From Candidatus Nomurabacteria bacterium (GTDB lineage: Bacteria > Patescibacteriota > Minisyncoccia > Phycocordibacterales > UBA9973): 28,328 nt of DNA. The notes below the pieces were generated by a model. The model saw nothing but the letters and a program-made list of their open reading frames with translations, was not told the DNA's origin and ran no database searches. Every line of letters starts with the position of its first letter. Position 1 is the first letter of the stretch. Of this stretch, positions 14,125 to 21,129 are shown piece by piece. The translations under genes were made by a program, and so were the position numbers. Location: positions 1-28,328 of the forward strand of contig JAQBRC010000031.1 in assembly GCA_028286705.1 (NCBI GenBank), in the 5' to 3' direction.

Positions 14125-14970
14125 ATGGCAATGAAAACATACAAACCAACAACTAAATCACGTCGAAATACTGTTACTATCGATTACCGTAAGGTACTTA
14201 CTGCAAGCAAGCCGCTTAAGTCATTGACTGTAGGTGCTAAGAAGTCTGGTGGACGTAACAACACTGGCCGCATCACTGCAACTCACAAGGGAGGTGGTAA
14301 CAAGCGCGCATACCGCTTGGTAGACTTTATCTACAACAAGAAAGACATTCCAGCAAAGATCGCTTCAGTTGAATACGATCCAAACCGAACAGCATTCATT
14401 GGTATCGCAGTATACGCTGACGGTGAAAAGCGATACGTTGTTCTCCCTAAGAACGTAACTGTTGGACACAAGTTCATCGTTTCTGAAAATGCTCCGATCG
14501 AAATAGGTAACCGTCTTCCTTTGAAGAACATCCCTTCTGGTACATTTGTATACAACATCGAACTTAAGCCAGAAGCTGGTGCAAAGATCGTGCGTAGTGC
14601 AGGAACATTCGCTCAGATCGTTGCGCAGAATGATGGATACACTCAGTTGAAGATGCCTTCAACAGAAATCCGTCGCGTACAGGACCTGTGTTGGGCAACT
14701 ATCGGTGTTGCGTCAAACGACGAACACAAGCTCGTTAAGTACGGTAAGGCTGGACGTTCACGATGGCTCGGTATTCGCCCTACTGTTCGTGGTACAGCCA
14801 TGAACCCGGTTGACCACCCACACGGAGGTGGTGAAGGCCGCCAGGGTATCGGTCTACGTCGTGGACCTAAGACTCGTCACGGTAAGCAGGCATACGGTGT
14901 ACGTACACGTACTCCGAAGAAGTACTCAAACAAGAACGTTATCACTCGTCGCAAGAACGGAGTTCGATAA
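14125..14970 (+). CDS. rplB: 50S ribosomal protein uL2
   Basis: uL2 is a core large-subunit protein next to the peptidyl-transferase centre. The 281-residue product shows RNNTGRITATHKGGGNKRAYR, NVTVGHKFIVSENAPIEIGN and the diagnostic AMNPVDHPHGGGEGR with its conserved histidine. A GAGTT spacer precedes the start. It is the last gene of this block: a terminator follows, instead of rpsS as in the classic S10 operon. Confidence 0.97.
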   Translation: MAMKTYKPTTKSRRNTVTIDYRKVLTASKPLKSLTVGAKKSGGRNNTGRITATHKGGGNKRAYRLVDFIYNKKDIPAKIASVEYDPNRTAFIGIAVYADGEKRYVVLPKNVTVGHKFIVSENAPIEIGNRLPLKNIPSGTFVYNIELKPEAGAKIVRSAGTFAQIVAQNDGYTQLKMPSTEIRRVQDLCWATIGVASNDEHKLVKYGKAGRSRWLGIRPTVRGTAMNPVDHPHGGGEGRQGIGLRRGPKTRHGKQAYGVRTRTPKKYSNKNVITRRKNGVR

Positions 14971-14973
14971 AAC

Positions 14974-15000
14974 AAAAAAGCACCCAATGGGTGCTTTTTT
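14974..15000 (+). terminator. rplCDWB terminator
   Basis: A perfect 12-bp stem (14974-14985 with 14989-15000) with an AAT loop and a T-rich 3' arm. Confidence 0.9.
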
Positions 15001-15046
15001 GCTAATTTAGCACAGCAAGGCTTCAAAGATTTTAATCGCACAATAT

Positions 15047-15075
15047 TTGACTATGAATGTCAATAATGCTATTAT
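15047..15075 (+). promoter_or_regulatory. Strong promoter of the candidate small RNA
   Basis: TTGACT (15047-15052), a 17-nt spacer ending TGC and TATTAT (15070-15075) make an extended -10 promoter. The predicted start, about 15082, coincides with the first base of the closing stem described for the RNA. Confidence 0.75.
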
Positions 15076-15081
15076 CTATTC

Positions 15082-15209
15082 AGCTCGACGTCAGAAAATT
15101 ATATCGGCTTGCTGCGGACATCTATAAAACGATGTACTAATGAGCGAAATGACTTCGGTCTGCCGTCGCTCCGAGCTAAATAAAAACACCACCGCAAGGT
15201 GGCGTTTTT
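15082..15209 (+). ncRNA. Candidate structured small RNA, about 128 nt
   Basis: A strong promoter and a strong terminator bracket this non-coding unit. The 5' end AGCTCG (15082-15087) pairs with CGAGCT (15172-15177), closing a junction. Inside are ACATC/GATGT (15118-15122 with 15131-15135, 8-nt loop) and GAGCGA/TCGCTC (15142-15147 with 15166-15171), which carries a GAC-TTCG-GTC hairpin. The last helix abuts the closing stem, as in a folded multi-helix RNA. The terminator at 15182-15209 completes it. I could not match it to SRP RNA, 6S RNA, tmRNA, RNase P RNA, 5S rRNA or a riboswitch class that I know. Confidence 0.6.
15182..15209. terminator. Bidirectional terminator of the small RNA and the minus-strand gene
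   Basis: A 12-position stem (15182-15193 with 15198-15209, one A-C mismatch) with a GCAA tetraloop is flanked by A and T runs, so it serves convergent transcripts. Confidence 0.85.
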
Positions 15210-15660
15210 ATTTGCCTTTTCTTTCCCTAAAATGAATAGACACGATTTCCAGCTTATCATCTGTATACTCAAGTACAATACGAAGCTGGGGTCTTCCTAG
15301 AACAGAATAATCTTTTGTATAAAAATGTTTTGCTTCTGGTCGTTCTAGTTCGTATCTGTCAAAATTTGTAATTGTTTCCTGAATTGAATCAAGTGCAAAA
15401 CAAATATTTTCTATTATTTGTTCAGACGTATGACGTATCCGAAGCTCATATGATCTACTTTCTACAAAATGTTTCAATGCTTTTCGAGAAATATATACTC
15501 TGACCATATCATGAGGATGCTCTGGATGCACTGAGTTTTGAATAGTGCAGATCCGAAGAAGCTCAAGATGCTTGTTGATAAGGCTTCCTCGTTCAAGTCC
15601 AACATAAATCTTTACCAACTTCTTTAGATGTGCCAATCTTTTTGGTGTACTGGTTCCCAT
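15208..15660 (-). CDS. Hypothetical protein, 150 residues
   Basis: I cannot name the family with confidence. The N-terminus is basic (about 1-30). The middle, VYISRKALKHFVESR, and the C-terminal beta-like LRIVLEYTDDKLEIVSIHF recall the layout of small BECR-fold nucleases (KALKH...E.R helix, then strands), but no catalytic set can be proven. No antitoxin-like partner adjoins it. The start at 15660 is 7 nt from a TATACT box. The stop overlaps the terminator. Confidence 0.68.
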   Translation of the reverse strand: MGTSTPKRLAHLKKLVKIYVGLERGSLINKHLELLRICTIQNSVHPEHPHDMVRVYISRKALKHFVESRSYELRIRHTSEQIIENICFALDSIQETITNFDRYELERPEAKHFYTKDYSVLGRPQLRIVLEYTDDKLEIVSIHFRERKGK

Positions 15661-15667
15661 AGGGATT

Positions 15668-15673
15668 AGTATA
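15668..15673 (-). promoter_or_regulatory. -10 box of the 150-residue unknown gene
   Basis: TATACT on the minus strand ends 7 nt before the ATG, predicting a leaderless transcript. No clear -35 is present. Confidence 0.5.
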
Positions 15674-15697
15674 CAATGAATAAAAGACTAAATTGTT

Positions 15698-15719
15698 AAA
15701 AGTCCTGCGGGGACTTTTT
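15698..15719 (+). terminator. Orphan terminator between divergent genes
   Basis: An 8-bp perfect stem (15698-15705 with 15711-15718) continues into T-residues. It lies between two divergently transcribed genes, so it ends no annotated gene. It may insulate the kinase gene from read-through or end an unseen short transcript. Confidence 0.6.
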
Positions 15720-15723
15720 AATT

Positions 15724-15732
15724 TGCTATACT
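15724..15732 (+). promoter_or_regulatory. Extended -10 promoter of the kinase gene
   Basis: TGCTATACT ends 8 nt before the ATG at 15741, again predicting a leaderless mRNA. The layout closely resembles the rnhA promoter. Confidence 0.65.
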
Positions 15733-15740
15733 ATCGCCAT

Positions 15741-16145
15741 ATGGAACACATTCCCAAGCATATTTCGGAAAAGAAACGATTTTCAATTGTAGCTAGGGGC
15801 AGAAGCTTCCGATATGCCATACGGGGTATGGGTATTATCCTTAAAACCCAGCATAACTTCTGGATTCAGCTGGTATTGGCTGCTATTGTTACTACATTGG
15901 GCATTGTTTTGCACATTGCTCCTACTGAATGGACAGTGCTCATCTTGGCTACAACCGCTGTATTGGTCTCTGAGTCCTTCAACACGGCCATTGAGATCGA
16001 TATTGACCTCACTAGTCCTCATTACCACCCCTATGCTCGTGACACGAAGGACGTGGCCGCTGGAGCGGTACTCATTTCGGTACTCGGAGCAGCACTTATA
16101 GGATGCATCATCTTTATCCCGAAAATCCTTTTATTTGTAAGATAA
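15741..16145 (+). CDS. dgkA: Diacylglycerol kinase / undecaprenol kinase (DgkA family)
   Basis: Small trimeric membrane kinases of this family phosphorylate diacylglycerol or undecaprenol. The 134-residue product has three hydrophobic helices (about 41-58, 63-80 and 105-127). The signature SESFNTAIEIDID (E78, N81, E85) and TKDVAAGAVL (D104) match the family. The segment before helix 1 is KTQHNFWIQL, where Gram-positive undecaprenol kinases usually have an ERN motif, so a conserved Glu/Arg pair is replaced. I start at ATG 15741 because of the -10 box; the frame is open from 15693. Substrate choice cannot be told from sequence. Confidence 0.88.
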   Translation: MEHIPKHISEKKRFSIVARGRSFRYAIRGMGIILKTQHNFWIQLVLAAIVTTLGIVLHIAPTEWTVLILATTAVLVSESFNTAIEIDIDLTSPHYHPYARDTKDVAAGAVLISVLGAALIGCIIFIPKILLFVR

Positions 16146-16154
16146 AGATATAAT

Positions 16155-16182
16155 TTGACATTGAGCTGTAATCTGATAAGAT
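16155..16182 (+). promoter_or_regulatory. Promoter of the rpsS-rplE block
   Basis: TTGACA (16155-16160), a 16-nt spacer ending TGA and TAAGAT (16177-16182) predict a start near 16189. Confidence 0.65.
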
Positions 16183-16185
16183 AGT

Positions 16186-16209
16186 GGAGCTCAAATCGAG
16201 CTTCTTTTT
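16186..16209 (+). promoter_or_regulatory. Terminator-like hairpin directly before the rpsS start codon
   Basis: GGAGCTC (16186-16192) pairs with GAGCTTC (16198-16204), a 7-bp stem with one G-U pair. Five T and then the rpsS ATG follow. It occupies the whole predicted leader and could attenuate transcription or limit initiation. Confidence 0.45.
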
Positions 16210-16554
16210 ATGACACGATCACTCTCAAAAGGTCCTTATATCGACCCAAAACTACTTAAAAAAATCGAAGGCAAACAGCCTCTTTCAGCAGGTGTTATCA
16301 AGACCTGGTCACGTGCTAGTCAGATCGCCCCAGAAATGGTTGGCTTCACTTTCGGCGTGCACAACGGCAAGCAGCACATTGAAGTGCTTGTTACTGAAGA
16401 CATGGTTGGACATCGTCTTGGAGAATTCTCTCTAACTCGTAAGTTCACACGTCACGGTGGTAAGATGCAGAAGGATATCGACCAGAAGAAAAAAGAAGCT
16501 GAAATCACTGCTGCTAAGTCTGCAAAAGCAACTAGCGACACTAAGAAGAAATAA
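16210..16554 (+). CDS. rpsS: 30S ribosomal protein uS19
   Basis: uS19 is in the small-subunit head and contacts uS13. The product (114 residues) has MTRSLSKGPYIDPKLL, KTWSRASQI, GVHNGKQHIEVLVTEDMVGH and KLGEFSLTRKF in family form (HRLGEFSLTRKFTRHGG). A Lys/Ala-rich C-terminal tail of about 25 residues extends beyond the usual end. It is the first gene of an eight-gene block. Confidence 0.96.
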   Translation: MTRSLSKGPYIDPKLLKKIEGKQPLSAGVIKTWSRASQIAPEMVGFTFGVHNGKQHIEVLVTEDMVGHRLGEFSLTRKFTRHGGKMQKDIDQKKKEAEITAAKSAKATSDTKKK

Positions 16555-16562
16555 TACCTATC

Positions 16563-16904
16563 ATGAAAGCATCACTCTCAAATTATCGTCAATCACCACG
16601 TAAGGTTCGCCTAGTTACAGAAGCTGTAAAAGGGAAGTATGTTAGCGACGCTGACGTTGTTCTCTCATACATGCCTAAGCGTGCTGCTGAAGCTATCCAG
16701 AAGCTTATCAAGAGTGCTGCTGCAAATGCGGTTAACCTTGGCGCATCAATCGAAAATCTTGTTATCAAGAACATCGAAGTAAACAAAGGATTTGTTATCA
16801 AGCGTTCAATGCCTCGTGCCATGGGCGTAGCAAAGCCAATCAACAAGCGTACTAGCCACGTTGATGTTGTACTAGCAGAAGTAGCTAAGAACCCTAAGAA
16901 ATAA
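16563..16904 (+). CDS. rplV: 50S ribosomal protein uL22
   Basis: uL22 lines the exit tunnel. The 113-residue protein has NYRQSPRKVRLVTEAVKGK, AIQKLIKSAAANA and the beta-hairpin region VNKGFVIKRSMPRAMGVAKP, which reaches into the tunnel and is the site of macrolide-resistance changes in other bacteria. It begins 8 nt after rpsS. Confidence 0.96.
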   Translation: MKASLSNYRQSPRKVRLVTEAVKGKYVSDADVVLSYMPKRAAEAIQKLIKSAAANAVNLGASIENLVIKNIEVNKGFVIKRSMPRAMGVAKPINKRTSHVDVVLAEVAKNPKK

Positions 16905-16908
16905 TTAT

Positions 16909-17571
16909 ATGTCTAAAGTTGTCCATCCTTATGCCCACCGTCTAGTTATCCTTCGTGATTGGAAATCACGCTGGTTCGCTACAGACAAGAATTACGTAAA
17001 CAACCTTCATGTTGACGTAACTATTCGTGAATACCTAGACAAGCGTCTACGTGGCTATTACGTTTCAAGCGTTGATATTGAACGTGGTCAGAAATTGATC
17101 CGTGTGATTATCCGCACATCTCGTCCAGGTATGGTTATTGGCCGTAGTGGTGAAGGTGCTACTAAGCTTAAGACTGACCTTGAAAAGCAGCTAAAGCGTG
17201 CAAAGCTTTCAGTTACTGACGACATCAAGCTAGAAATCGCTGAAGTGTCAGCTCCAGACGGAGATGCAAAGATTGTTGCATTCATGATTGCTGAAGGTCT
17301 TGAAAAGCGCCTTCCATACCGTCGCGTTATGAAGCTATTGATTGAAAAGGTTATGGCTGTTCGCGGAGTACAGGGGGCAAAGTTCTATGTTGGCGGACGT
17401 CTAGGCGGCGCTGAAATCTCTCGTTCAGAAGTATTGAAGCGTGGATCAGTTCCACTTCAGACATTCCGTGCTGACATCGACTACGCTCGCGAGACAGCTC
17501 GTCTTGCATACGGTGGTATCGGTATCAAGGTGTGGATTTACAAGGGTCAGGTCTTCGATCAGAAGAAATAA
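16909..17571 (+). CDS. rpsC: 30S ribosomal protein uS3
   Basis: uS3 forms part of the mRNA entry site. The product (220 residues) shows the HPYAHRL...RDWKSRWFA start, the KH-type GMVIGRSGEGATKLK segment, AEGLEKRLPYRRVMK and GAEISRSE, then the IGIKVWIYKG end. It starts 4 nt after rplV in TAATTATATG, and a GAGTT spacer leads to rplP. Confidence 0.97.
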   Translation: MSKVVHPYAHRLVILRDWKSRWFATDKNYVNNLHVDVTIREYLDKRLRGYYVSSVDIERGQKLIRVIIRTSRPGMVIGRSGEGATKLKTDLEKQLKRAKLSVTDDIKLEIAEVSAPDGDAKIVAFMIAEGLEKRLPYRRVMKLLIEKVMAVRGVQGAKFYVGGRLGGAEISRSEVLKRGSVPLQTFRADIDYARETARLAYGGIGIKVWIYKGQVFDQKK

Positions 17572-17581
17572 GAGTTAGCAT

Positions 17582-17998
17582 ATGTTATTCCCTAAAAAAG
17601 TTAAATACCGAAAGTGGCAAAAGAAGCGAACAAAGATGGGTGACCGTGTTGAAACACGCGGAACTACTATCTCGTTCGGTTCTTACGCACTAAAGACCGA
17701 ATCAATGGGTCGCGTTACCTCAAACCAGATCGAAGCAGCTCGTAAGGCAGCATCTCGTCACCTAACAAAGGTTGGCCGCATGTGGATCCGTATCTTCCCT
17801 GACCGCCCATTTACCGAAAAGGCCGCACAGCAGCCGATGGGTAAGGGTAAGGGTGAATTGCAGGGATATCACGTTGAAATCCTTCCAGGCCGCATTATCT
17901 TCGAAGTAGACGGCGTTGACGCCGTAGTTGCTCGCGAAGCACTTCGCAAGGCAGGCACAAAACTACCAGTAAAGACTCGCATTATCGAACGCGCGTAA
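17582..17998 (+). CDS. rplP: 50S ribosomal protein uL16
   Basis: uL16 helps form the A-site tRNA-binding region of the large subunit. The 138-residue product shows PKKVKYRKWQK, the GSYALKTESMGRVTSNQIEAAR segment in near-standard form, KVGRMWIRIFPDRPFT, QPMGKGKGE and the LPVKTRIIER end. In most bacteria rpmC (uL29) follows; here only 46 non-coding nt separate it from rpsQ. Confidence 0.97.
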   Translation: MLFPKKVKYRKWQKKRTKMGDRVETRGTTISFGSYALKTESMGRVTSNQIEAARKAASRHLTKVGRMWIRIFPDRPFTEKAAQQPMGKGKGELQGYHVEILPGRIIFEVDGVDAVVAREALRKAGTKLPVKTRIIERA

Positions 17999-18044
17999 TA
18001 CCGCTCGACAAAACGTAAAAAATAAGTAATATACAAACTCTATT

Positions 18045-18290
18045 ATGACAACCGAAACAACACAATCAAAGAAGACCCTCAAGGGAACAGTATTGTCCAA
18101 CAAGATGGACAAGACGGCTGTTGTTGCGGTTACTCGTTTTGTTAAGCACTCAAAGTACAAGAAGTACTTCAAGATTACAAAGAAGTTCAAAGCGCATGAC
18201 GAGAACAACGAAGCACAGGTAGGTGATAAGGTATCAATTGTCGAAACACGCCCTATTTCAAAAGATAAGCATTTCGCAATCGTTAAATAA
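18045..18290 (+). CDS. rpsQ: 30S ribosomal protein uS17
   Basis: uS17 is a primary 16S rRNA binder. The OB-fold product (81 residues) has KTLKGTVLSNKMDKTAVVAV, a basic middle (HSKYKKYFKITKKFKAHD) and GDKVSIVETRPISKDKHF. A short Thr-rich extension precedes the core. The GAGTT spacer joins it to rplN. Confidence 0.95.
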   Translation: MTTETTQSKKTLKGTVLSNKMDKTAVVAVTRFVKHSKYKKYFKITKKFKAHDENNEAQVGDKVSIVETRPISKDKHFAIVK

Positions 18291-18299
18291 GAGTTTTAT

Positions 18300-18671
18300 A
18301 TGTTACAAGCAGGATCAAAAGTTAAAATCACTGACAACGCCGGAGGTGTAAAGGGTACTATCTTCAAGGTACTTGGTGGTTCACGTCGTCGTTACGCAGG
18401 TATCGGTGACTTGGTAGTGCTTTCAGTTAAGGAAGCATCTCCTCGTAAGGCGATCAAGAAGAAAGACGTTGTATACGGTGTAGTTGTTCGCACAACTAAC
18501 GCATTCCGCCGCAAGGATGGTTCATACATCCGTTTTGATGACAACGCTGTTGTTATCGTTGAAAAGACAAAGAAGGAACCTAAGGCTGGTCGTATCTTCG
18601 GTCCGATTCCTCGAGAACTTGCTGAACGTGGATACCAGAAAATTATCTCTCTAGCCCCTGAGGTTATTTAA
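18300..18671 (+). CDS. rplN: 50S ribosomal protein uL14
   Basis: uL14 forms an inter-subunit bridge and is the docking site of the silencing factor RsfS. The product (123 residues) has MLQAGSKVKITDNAGG (most bacteria have DNSGA), RRRYAGIGDLVVLSVKEA, GVVVRTTNAFRRKDGSYIRF and the RIFGPIPRELAERGY end. Confidence 0.97.
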   Translation: MLQAGSKVKITDNAGGVKGTIFKVLGGSRRRYAGIGDLVVLSVKEASPRKAIKKKDVVYGVVVRTTNAFRRKDGSYIRFDDNAVVIVEKTKKEPKAGRIFGPIPRELAERGYQKIISLAPEVI

Positions 18672-18682
18672 ATTTAAATACT

Positions 18683-18991
18683 ATGAAACTAAAAAAAGGA
18701 GACAATGTAATAGTAATCGCAGGCAAGACCAAGGGTCAGTCAGGCAAGATCATGAGCGTAAACAAGATCACCGATCGTGTTATCGTTGACGGTGTTAACA
18801 AGACTAAGCGTCATGTTAAGCCTCGCTCATCAACTGAGAAGGGAACCACTATCGAAAAGGAAGCAGCAATGCACATTTCAAATGTGATGCTGATTGACTC
18901 AAAGACAGGCAAGGGTACTCGTATTGGCAAGAAGTCAGTTGACGGCAAGAACGTTCGCTTTGCTAAGAAAAGTGGCCAAGACATTAAATAA
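18683..18991 (+). CDS. rplX: 50S ribosomal protein uL24
   Basis: uL24 is an assembly initiator near the tunnel exit. The KOW motif KKGDNVIVIAGKTKGQSGKI opens the 102-residue protein, and VNKTKRHVKPRS and HISNVMLID follow in family order. The gene begins 11 nt after rplN and ends 5 nt before rplE. Confidence 0.96.
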   Translation: MKLKKGDNVIVIAGKTKGQSGKIMSVNKITDRVIVDGVNKTKRHVKPRSSTEKGTTIEKEAAMHISNVMLIDSKTGKGTRIGKKSVDGKNVRFAKKSGQDIK

Positions 18992-18996
18992 ATACT

Positions 18997-19533
18997 ATGG
19001 AATTAACAAAAGCAAAACTAAAAAATACTCATGAAGCGCTTAAGCAGTTTGAATACAAGAACAAGCTTGCTGCTCCTAAGCTGGTAAAGATCGTTGTTTC
19101 AAGTGGTACTGGATCAGGAATGAAGAAGGACCGTGAGAAGAACAACACTGTGTCTGACCGCCTAGCCAAGATTACTGGACAGAAGACTTCTCTTCGCGTT
19201 GCCAAGCAGTCTGTTGCTAGCTTCAAGATTCGTGAAGGGGATCCAGTTGGCGTAACTGTTACTCTTCGTGGCACTCGCATGTTGAACTTCATGGACAAGC
19301 TGATTCACATCGCTCTTCCTCGTACCAAGGACTTCCGTGGTCTAGACAAGAAAGCCGTAGACAGTATGGGCAACCTCACTCTCGGTATCAAGGAACACAC
19401 TATCTTCCCTGAAGCTGCTGATGAAGACCTACGCGATGTCTTCGGCCTAGCCATCACTATGGTTTCAACTGCCAAGAACAAAGAAGAAGCAATTGCATTC
19501 TTCGAACATCTCGGTATTCCTTTTAAGAAATAA
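18997..19533 (+). CDS. rplE: 50S ribosomal protein uL5
   Basis: uL5 binds 5S rRNA and contacts P-site tRNA. The product (178 residues) has AKQSVASFKIREGDPVGV, RGTRMLNFMDKLIHIALPR, KDFRGL and the GIKEHTIFPE segment. It is the last gene of this block and ends at a 16-bp terminator; rpsZ, normally next, is 1.4 kb away behind an unrelated membrane-protein gene. Confidence 0.97.
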   Translation: MELTKAKLKNTHEALKQFEYKNKLAAPKLVKIVVSSGTGSGMKKDREKNNTVSDRLAKITGQKTSLRVAKQSVASFKIREGDPVGVTVTLRGTRMLNFMDKLIHIALPRTKDFRGLDKKAVDSMGNLTLGIKEHTIFPEAADEDLRDVFGLAITMVSTAKNKEEAIAFFEHLGIPFKK

Positions 19534-19566
19534 CAAAAAGACTCCCCACAGGGGAGTCTTTTTGTT
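19532..19566 (+). terminator. rpsS-rplE block terminator
   Basis: A perfect 16-bp stem (19532-19547 with 19551-19566) with an ACA loop and an internal T-run. It is the longest perfect stem found in the window. Confidence 0.95.
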
Positions 19567-19590
19567 TTAGAAACAGCAACTGCTTTGCTA

Positions 19591-19619
19591 TTGACTTTTT
19601 GGTGAAAAAGTAGTATTTT
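19591..19619 (+). promoter_or_regulatory. Promoter of the two-helix membrane protein
   Basis: TTGACT (19591-19596), a 17-nt spacer and TATTTT (19614-19619), followed by a very A/T-rich leader of about 39 nt. Confidence 0.55.
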
Positions 19620-19664
19620 ATAAAAAACTTATTTTTTCTTTAAAAAACCTTAAATCGATAAAAA

Positions 19665-20741
19665 ATGGAAGATAAATCAATGACCCTTTCGGGGGGCACC
19701 TCACTAGAGATAGTGAATTCAGGCTTGGCTTCCATCAATGATGGAGAAAAGGCTTTACAGGACCAAGTAGCAGTCAGGACGAAGATTGTGTCCATTGGTG
19801 ATTTGCAGTGCAAGGTGGAAGATGTTTCAGAATACGTAGGAGTAGATCTTGTTAAATACGATGAGTATGTACAAGCATCGCAGGCTGTTAGTGTATTTTG
19901 TAAAAAGAAACAGATTCCTTTAGTAGGATTTGTGCCTTTTGATAGTCACCTCACCCCTATGCAAGTGCTTACCCAAAACAACTTTGTCTTAACCGGCCTG
20001 ACAGAGGGAAAAGTTTCTGTCTATAAAGCTGGATTAAAGGATTCATTTGGTATAAAGAGATGGGCCTCTCTAACCCCTTTTGCGTGGTTCTTGCTGGCAG
20101 TCTCGCTATTTATCTTAATTGCTGGTACGTACATGACCGTTGAAATCTCGGTATCTAATAACGAGGAATATATGGCCAATATATCAATTATTGATCAGCA
20201 CGATAGCCATTCGCCCGTTGATCCAGATGTATACCTGAAAGCTAATCAAACCATTAAGGATTTCAGGAGCATCATTTCTGACTACTGCCTCGGAGCTTTT
20301 GTCATCTTTGTCATGCTGCTAGCTCCTATGTTTTTTGATTTTGTTTACAATTACCTACCCGATACTATCAGGCGGTTTTACGTAAAGCTGATGCTTCCGG
20401 GCAATTCAAACAAAGGTGCTTCCGATGAGGATCCTTCATGGCACACTGTGCCTATCAGTTCCAAGCCGCTAGCGCCTGATGTTGTGGACATACTGAAAAA
20501 ATGCGAGGAATACAATCTTCCTGTAGATACAGTAATCCCTGAAGGAGGTCTTGGTGCCACTATCAGCAGGCTTGGCTGGCAGTTCAAGGCAGAGTGGGGG
20601 TGGAAACTTGGAAAAGGATTCTGCTTCATCTGGAAAGCTGAAAGGATACGGGGCATTAAAGTAATAGCTCCTCCCAATTTTATCATTCCGGGCGATAAGG
20701 TGATTGCCGTAATTGATACGGGGAATCATGCCATTGCATAG
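19665..20741 (+). CDS. Unknown two-helix membrane protein, 358 residues
   Basis: I do not recognise this protein. Residues 1-130 are soluble, with a beta-rich portion (about 37-125). Membrane helices lie at about 137-156 and 208-228, separated by about 50 polar residues (SVSNNEEYM...). A C-terminal domain of about 130 residues follows; it is rich in Gly and Trp (WQFKAEWGWKLGKGFCFIWK) and ends in short beta-like stretches. With two helices, both soluble domains should be on the same, probably cytoplasmic, side. The gene has its own promoter and a strong terminator and interrupts the spc operon between rplE and rpsZ. The Met at 19680 is an alternative start. Confidence 0.75.
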   Translation: MEDKSMTLSGGTSLEIVNSGLASINDGEKALQDQVAVRTKIVSIGDLQCKVEDVSEYVGVDLVKYDEYVQASQAVSVFCKKKQIPLVGFVPFDSHLTPMQVLTQNNFVLTGLTEGKVSVYKAGLKDSFGIKRWASLTPFAWFLLAVSLFILIAGTYMTVEISVSNNEEYMANISIIDQHDSHSPVDPDVYLKANQTIKDFRSIISDYCLGAFVIFVMLLAPMFFDFVYNYLPDTIRRFYVKLMLPGNSNKGASDEDPSWHTVPISSKPLAPDVVDILKKCEEYNLPVDTVIPEGGLGATISRLGWQFKAEWGWKLGKGFCFIWKAERIRGIKVIAPPNFIIPGDKVIAVIDTGNHAIA

Positions 20742-20748
20742 TAAACAC

Positions 20749-20784
20749 ATACCGTGTTCGACAGACGTCGACACGGTATTTTTT
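20749..20784 (+). terminator. Terminator of the membrane-protein gene
   Basis: An 8-bp plus 5-bp stem separated by one bulged T, with an AGAC loop, is followed by a T-run (20779-20784). Confidence 0.88.
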
Positions 20785-20803
20785 ATGCCCCCATCGGTCT
20801 CTC

Positions 20804-20832
20804 TTGACCAAACGCCTCTTATTTGATAGGAT
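20804..20832 (+). promoter_or_regulatory. Promoter of the rpsZ-secY block
   Basis: TTGACC (20804-20809), a 17-nt spacer ending TGA and TAGGAT (20827-20832). The predicted leader is about 90 nt. In it TTCTTGA (20840-20846) can pair with TCAAGAA (20911-20917), the only long structured leader before a ribosomal block here. Confidence 0.65.
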
Positions 20833-20929
20833 ACGTGAGTTCTTGATCAATCCGTAGTTTTCTCTTTGTTTGGCAACAATGCTCAATAAAGAAACTAGTA
20901 CGAGATATTCTCAAGAATACCAATCAATT

Positions 20930-21115
20930 ATGGCAAAAACATCAACCATAGCGCGTTCAAAAAAGACGCCTAAATTTAGTACTCGTCAGGTAAACCGCTG
21001 CTTCCGCTGCGGACGTCGTCATGGCTACATGCGTGATTTCGGACTATGTCGTATCTGTTTCCGTGAATTAGCTAACGAAGGAATGATCCCGGGCATTCGT
21101 AAATCTTCTTGGTAA
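20930..21115 (+). CDS. rpsZ: 30S ribosomal protein uS14, zinc-binding type
   Basis: This 61-residue form carries the zinc site C24-x2-C27 and C40-x2-C43 (RCFRCGRR and GLCRICF), then FRELANEGMIPGIRKSSW, the family C-terminus. The frame is open upstream, with an ATG at 20879, but the family start is MAKTSTIARS at 20930. It opens the third ribosomal block. Confidence 0.96.
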   Translation: MAKTSTIARSKKTPKFSTRQVNRCFRCGRRHGYMRDFGLCRICFRELANEGMIPGIRKSSW

Positions 21116-21129
21116 TCTAAAAAAATTAT

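Noticed and set aside
15130..15160. CTAATGA...GAAA resembling a hammerhead ribozyme core
   Set aside because: The essential G after CU is A, and there is no stem II between the two motifs.
17999..18044. Possible uL29 gene between rplP and rpsQ
   Set aside because: Only 46 nt are available and no frame resembles uL29.
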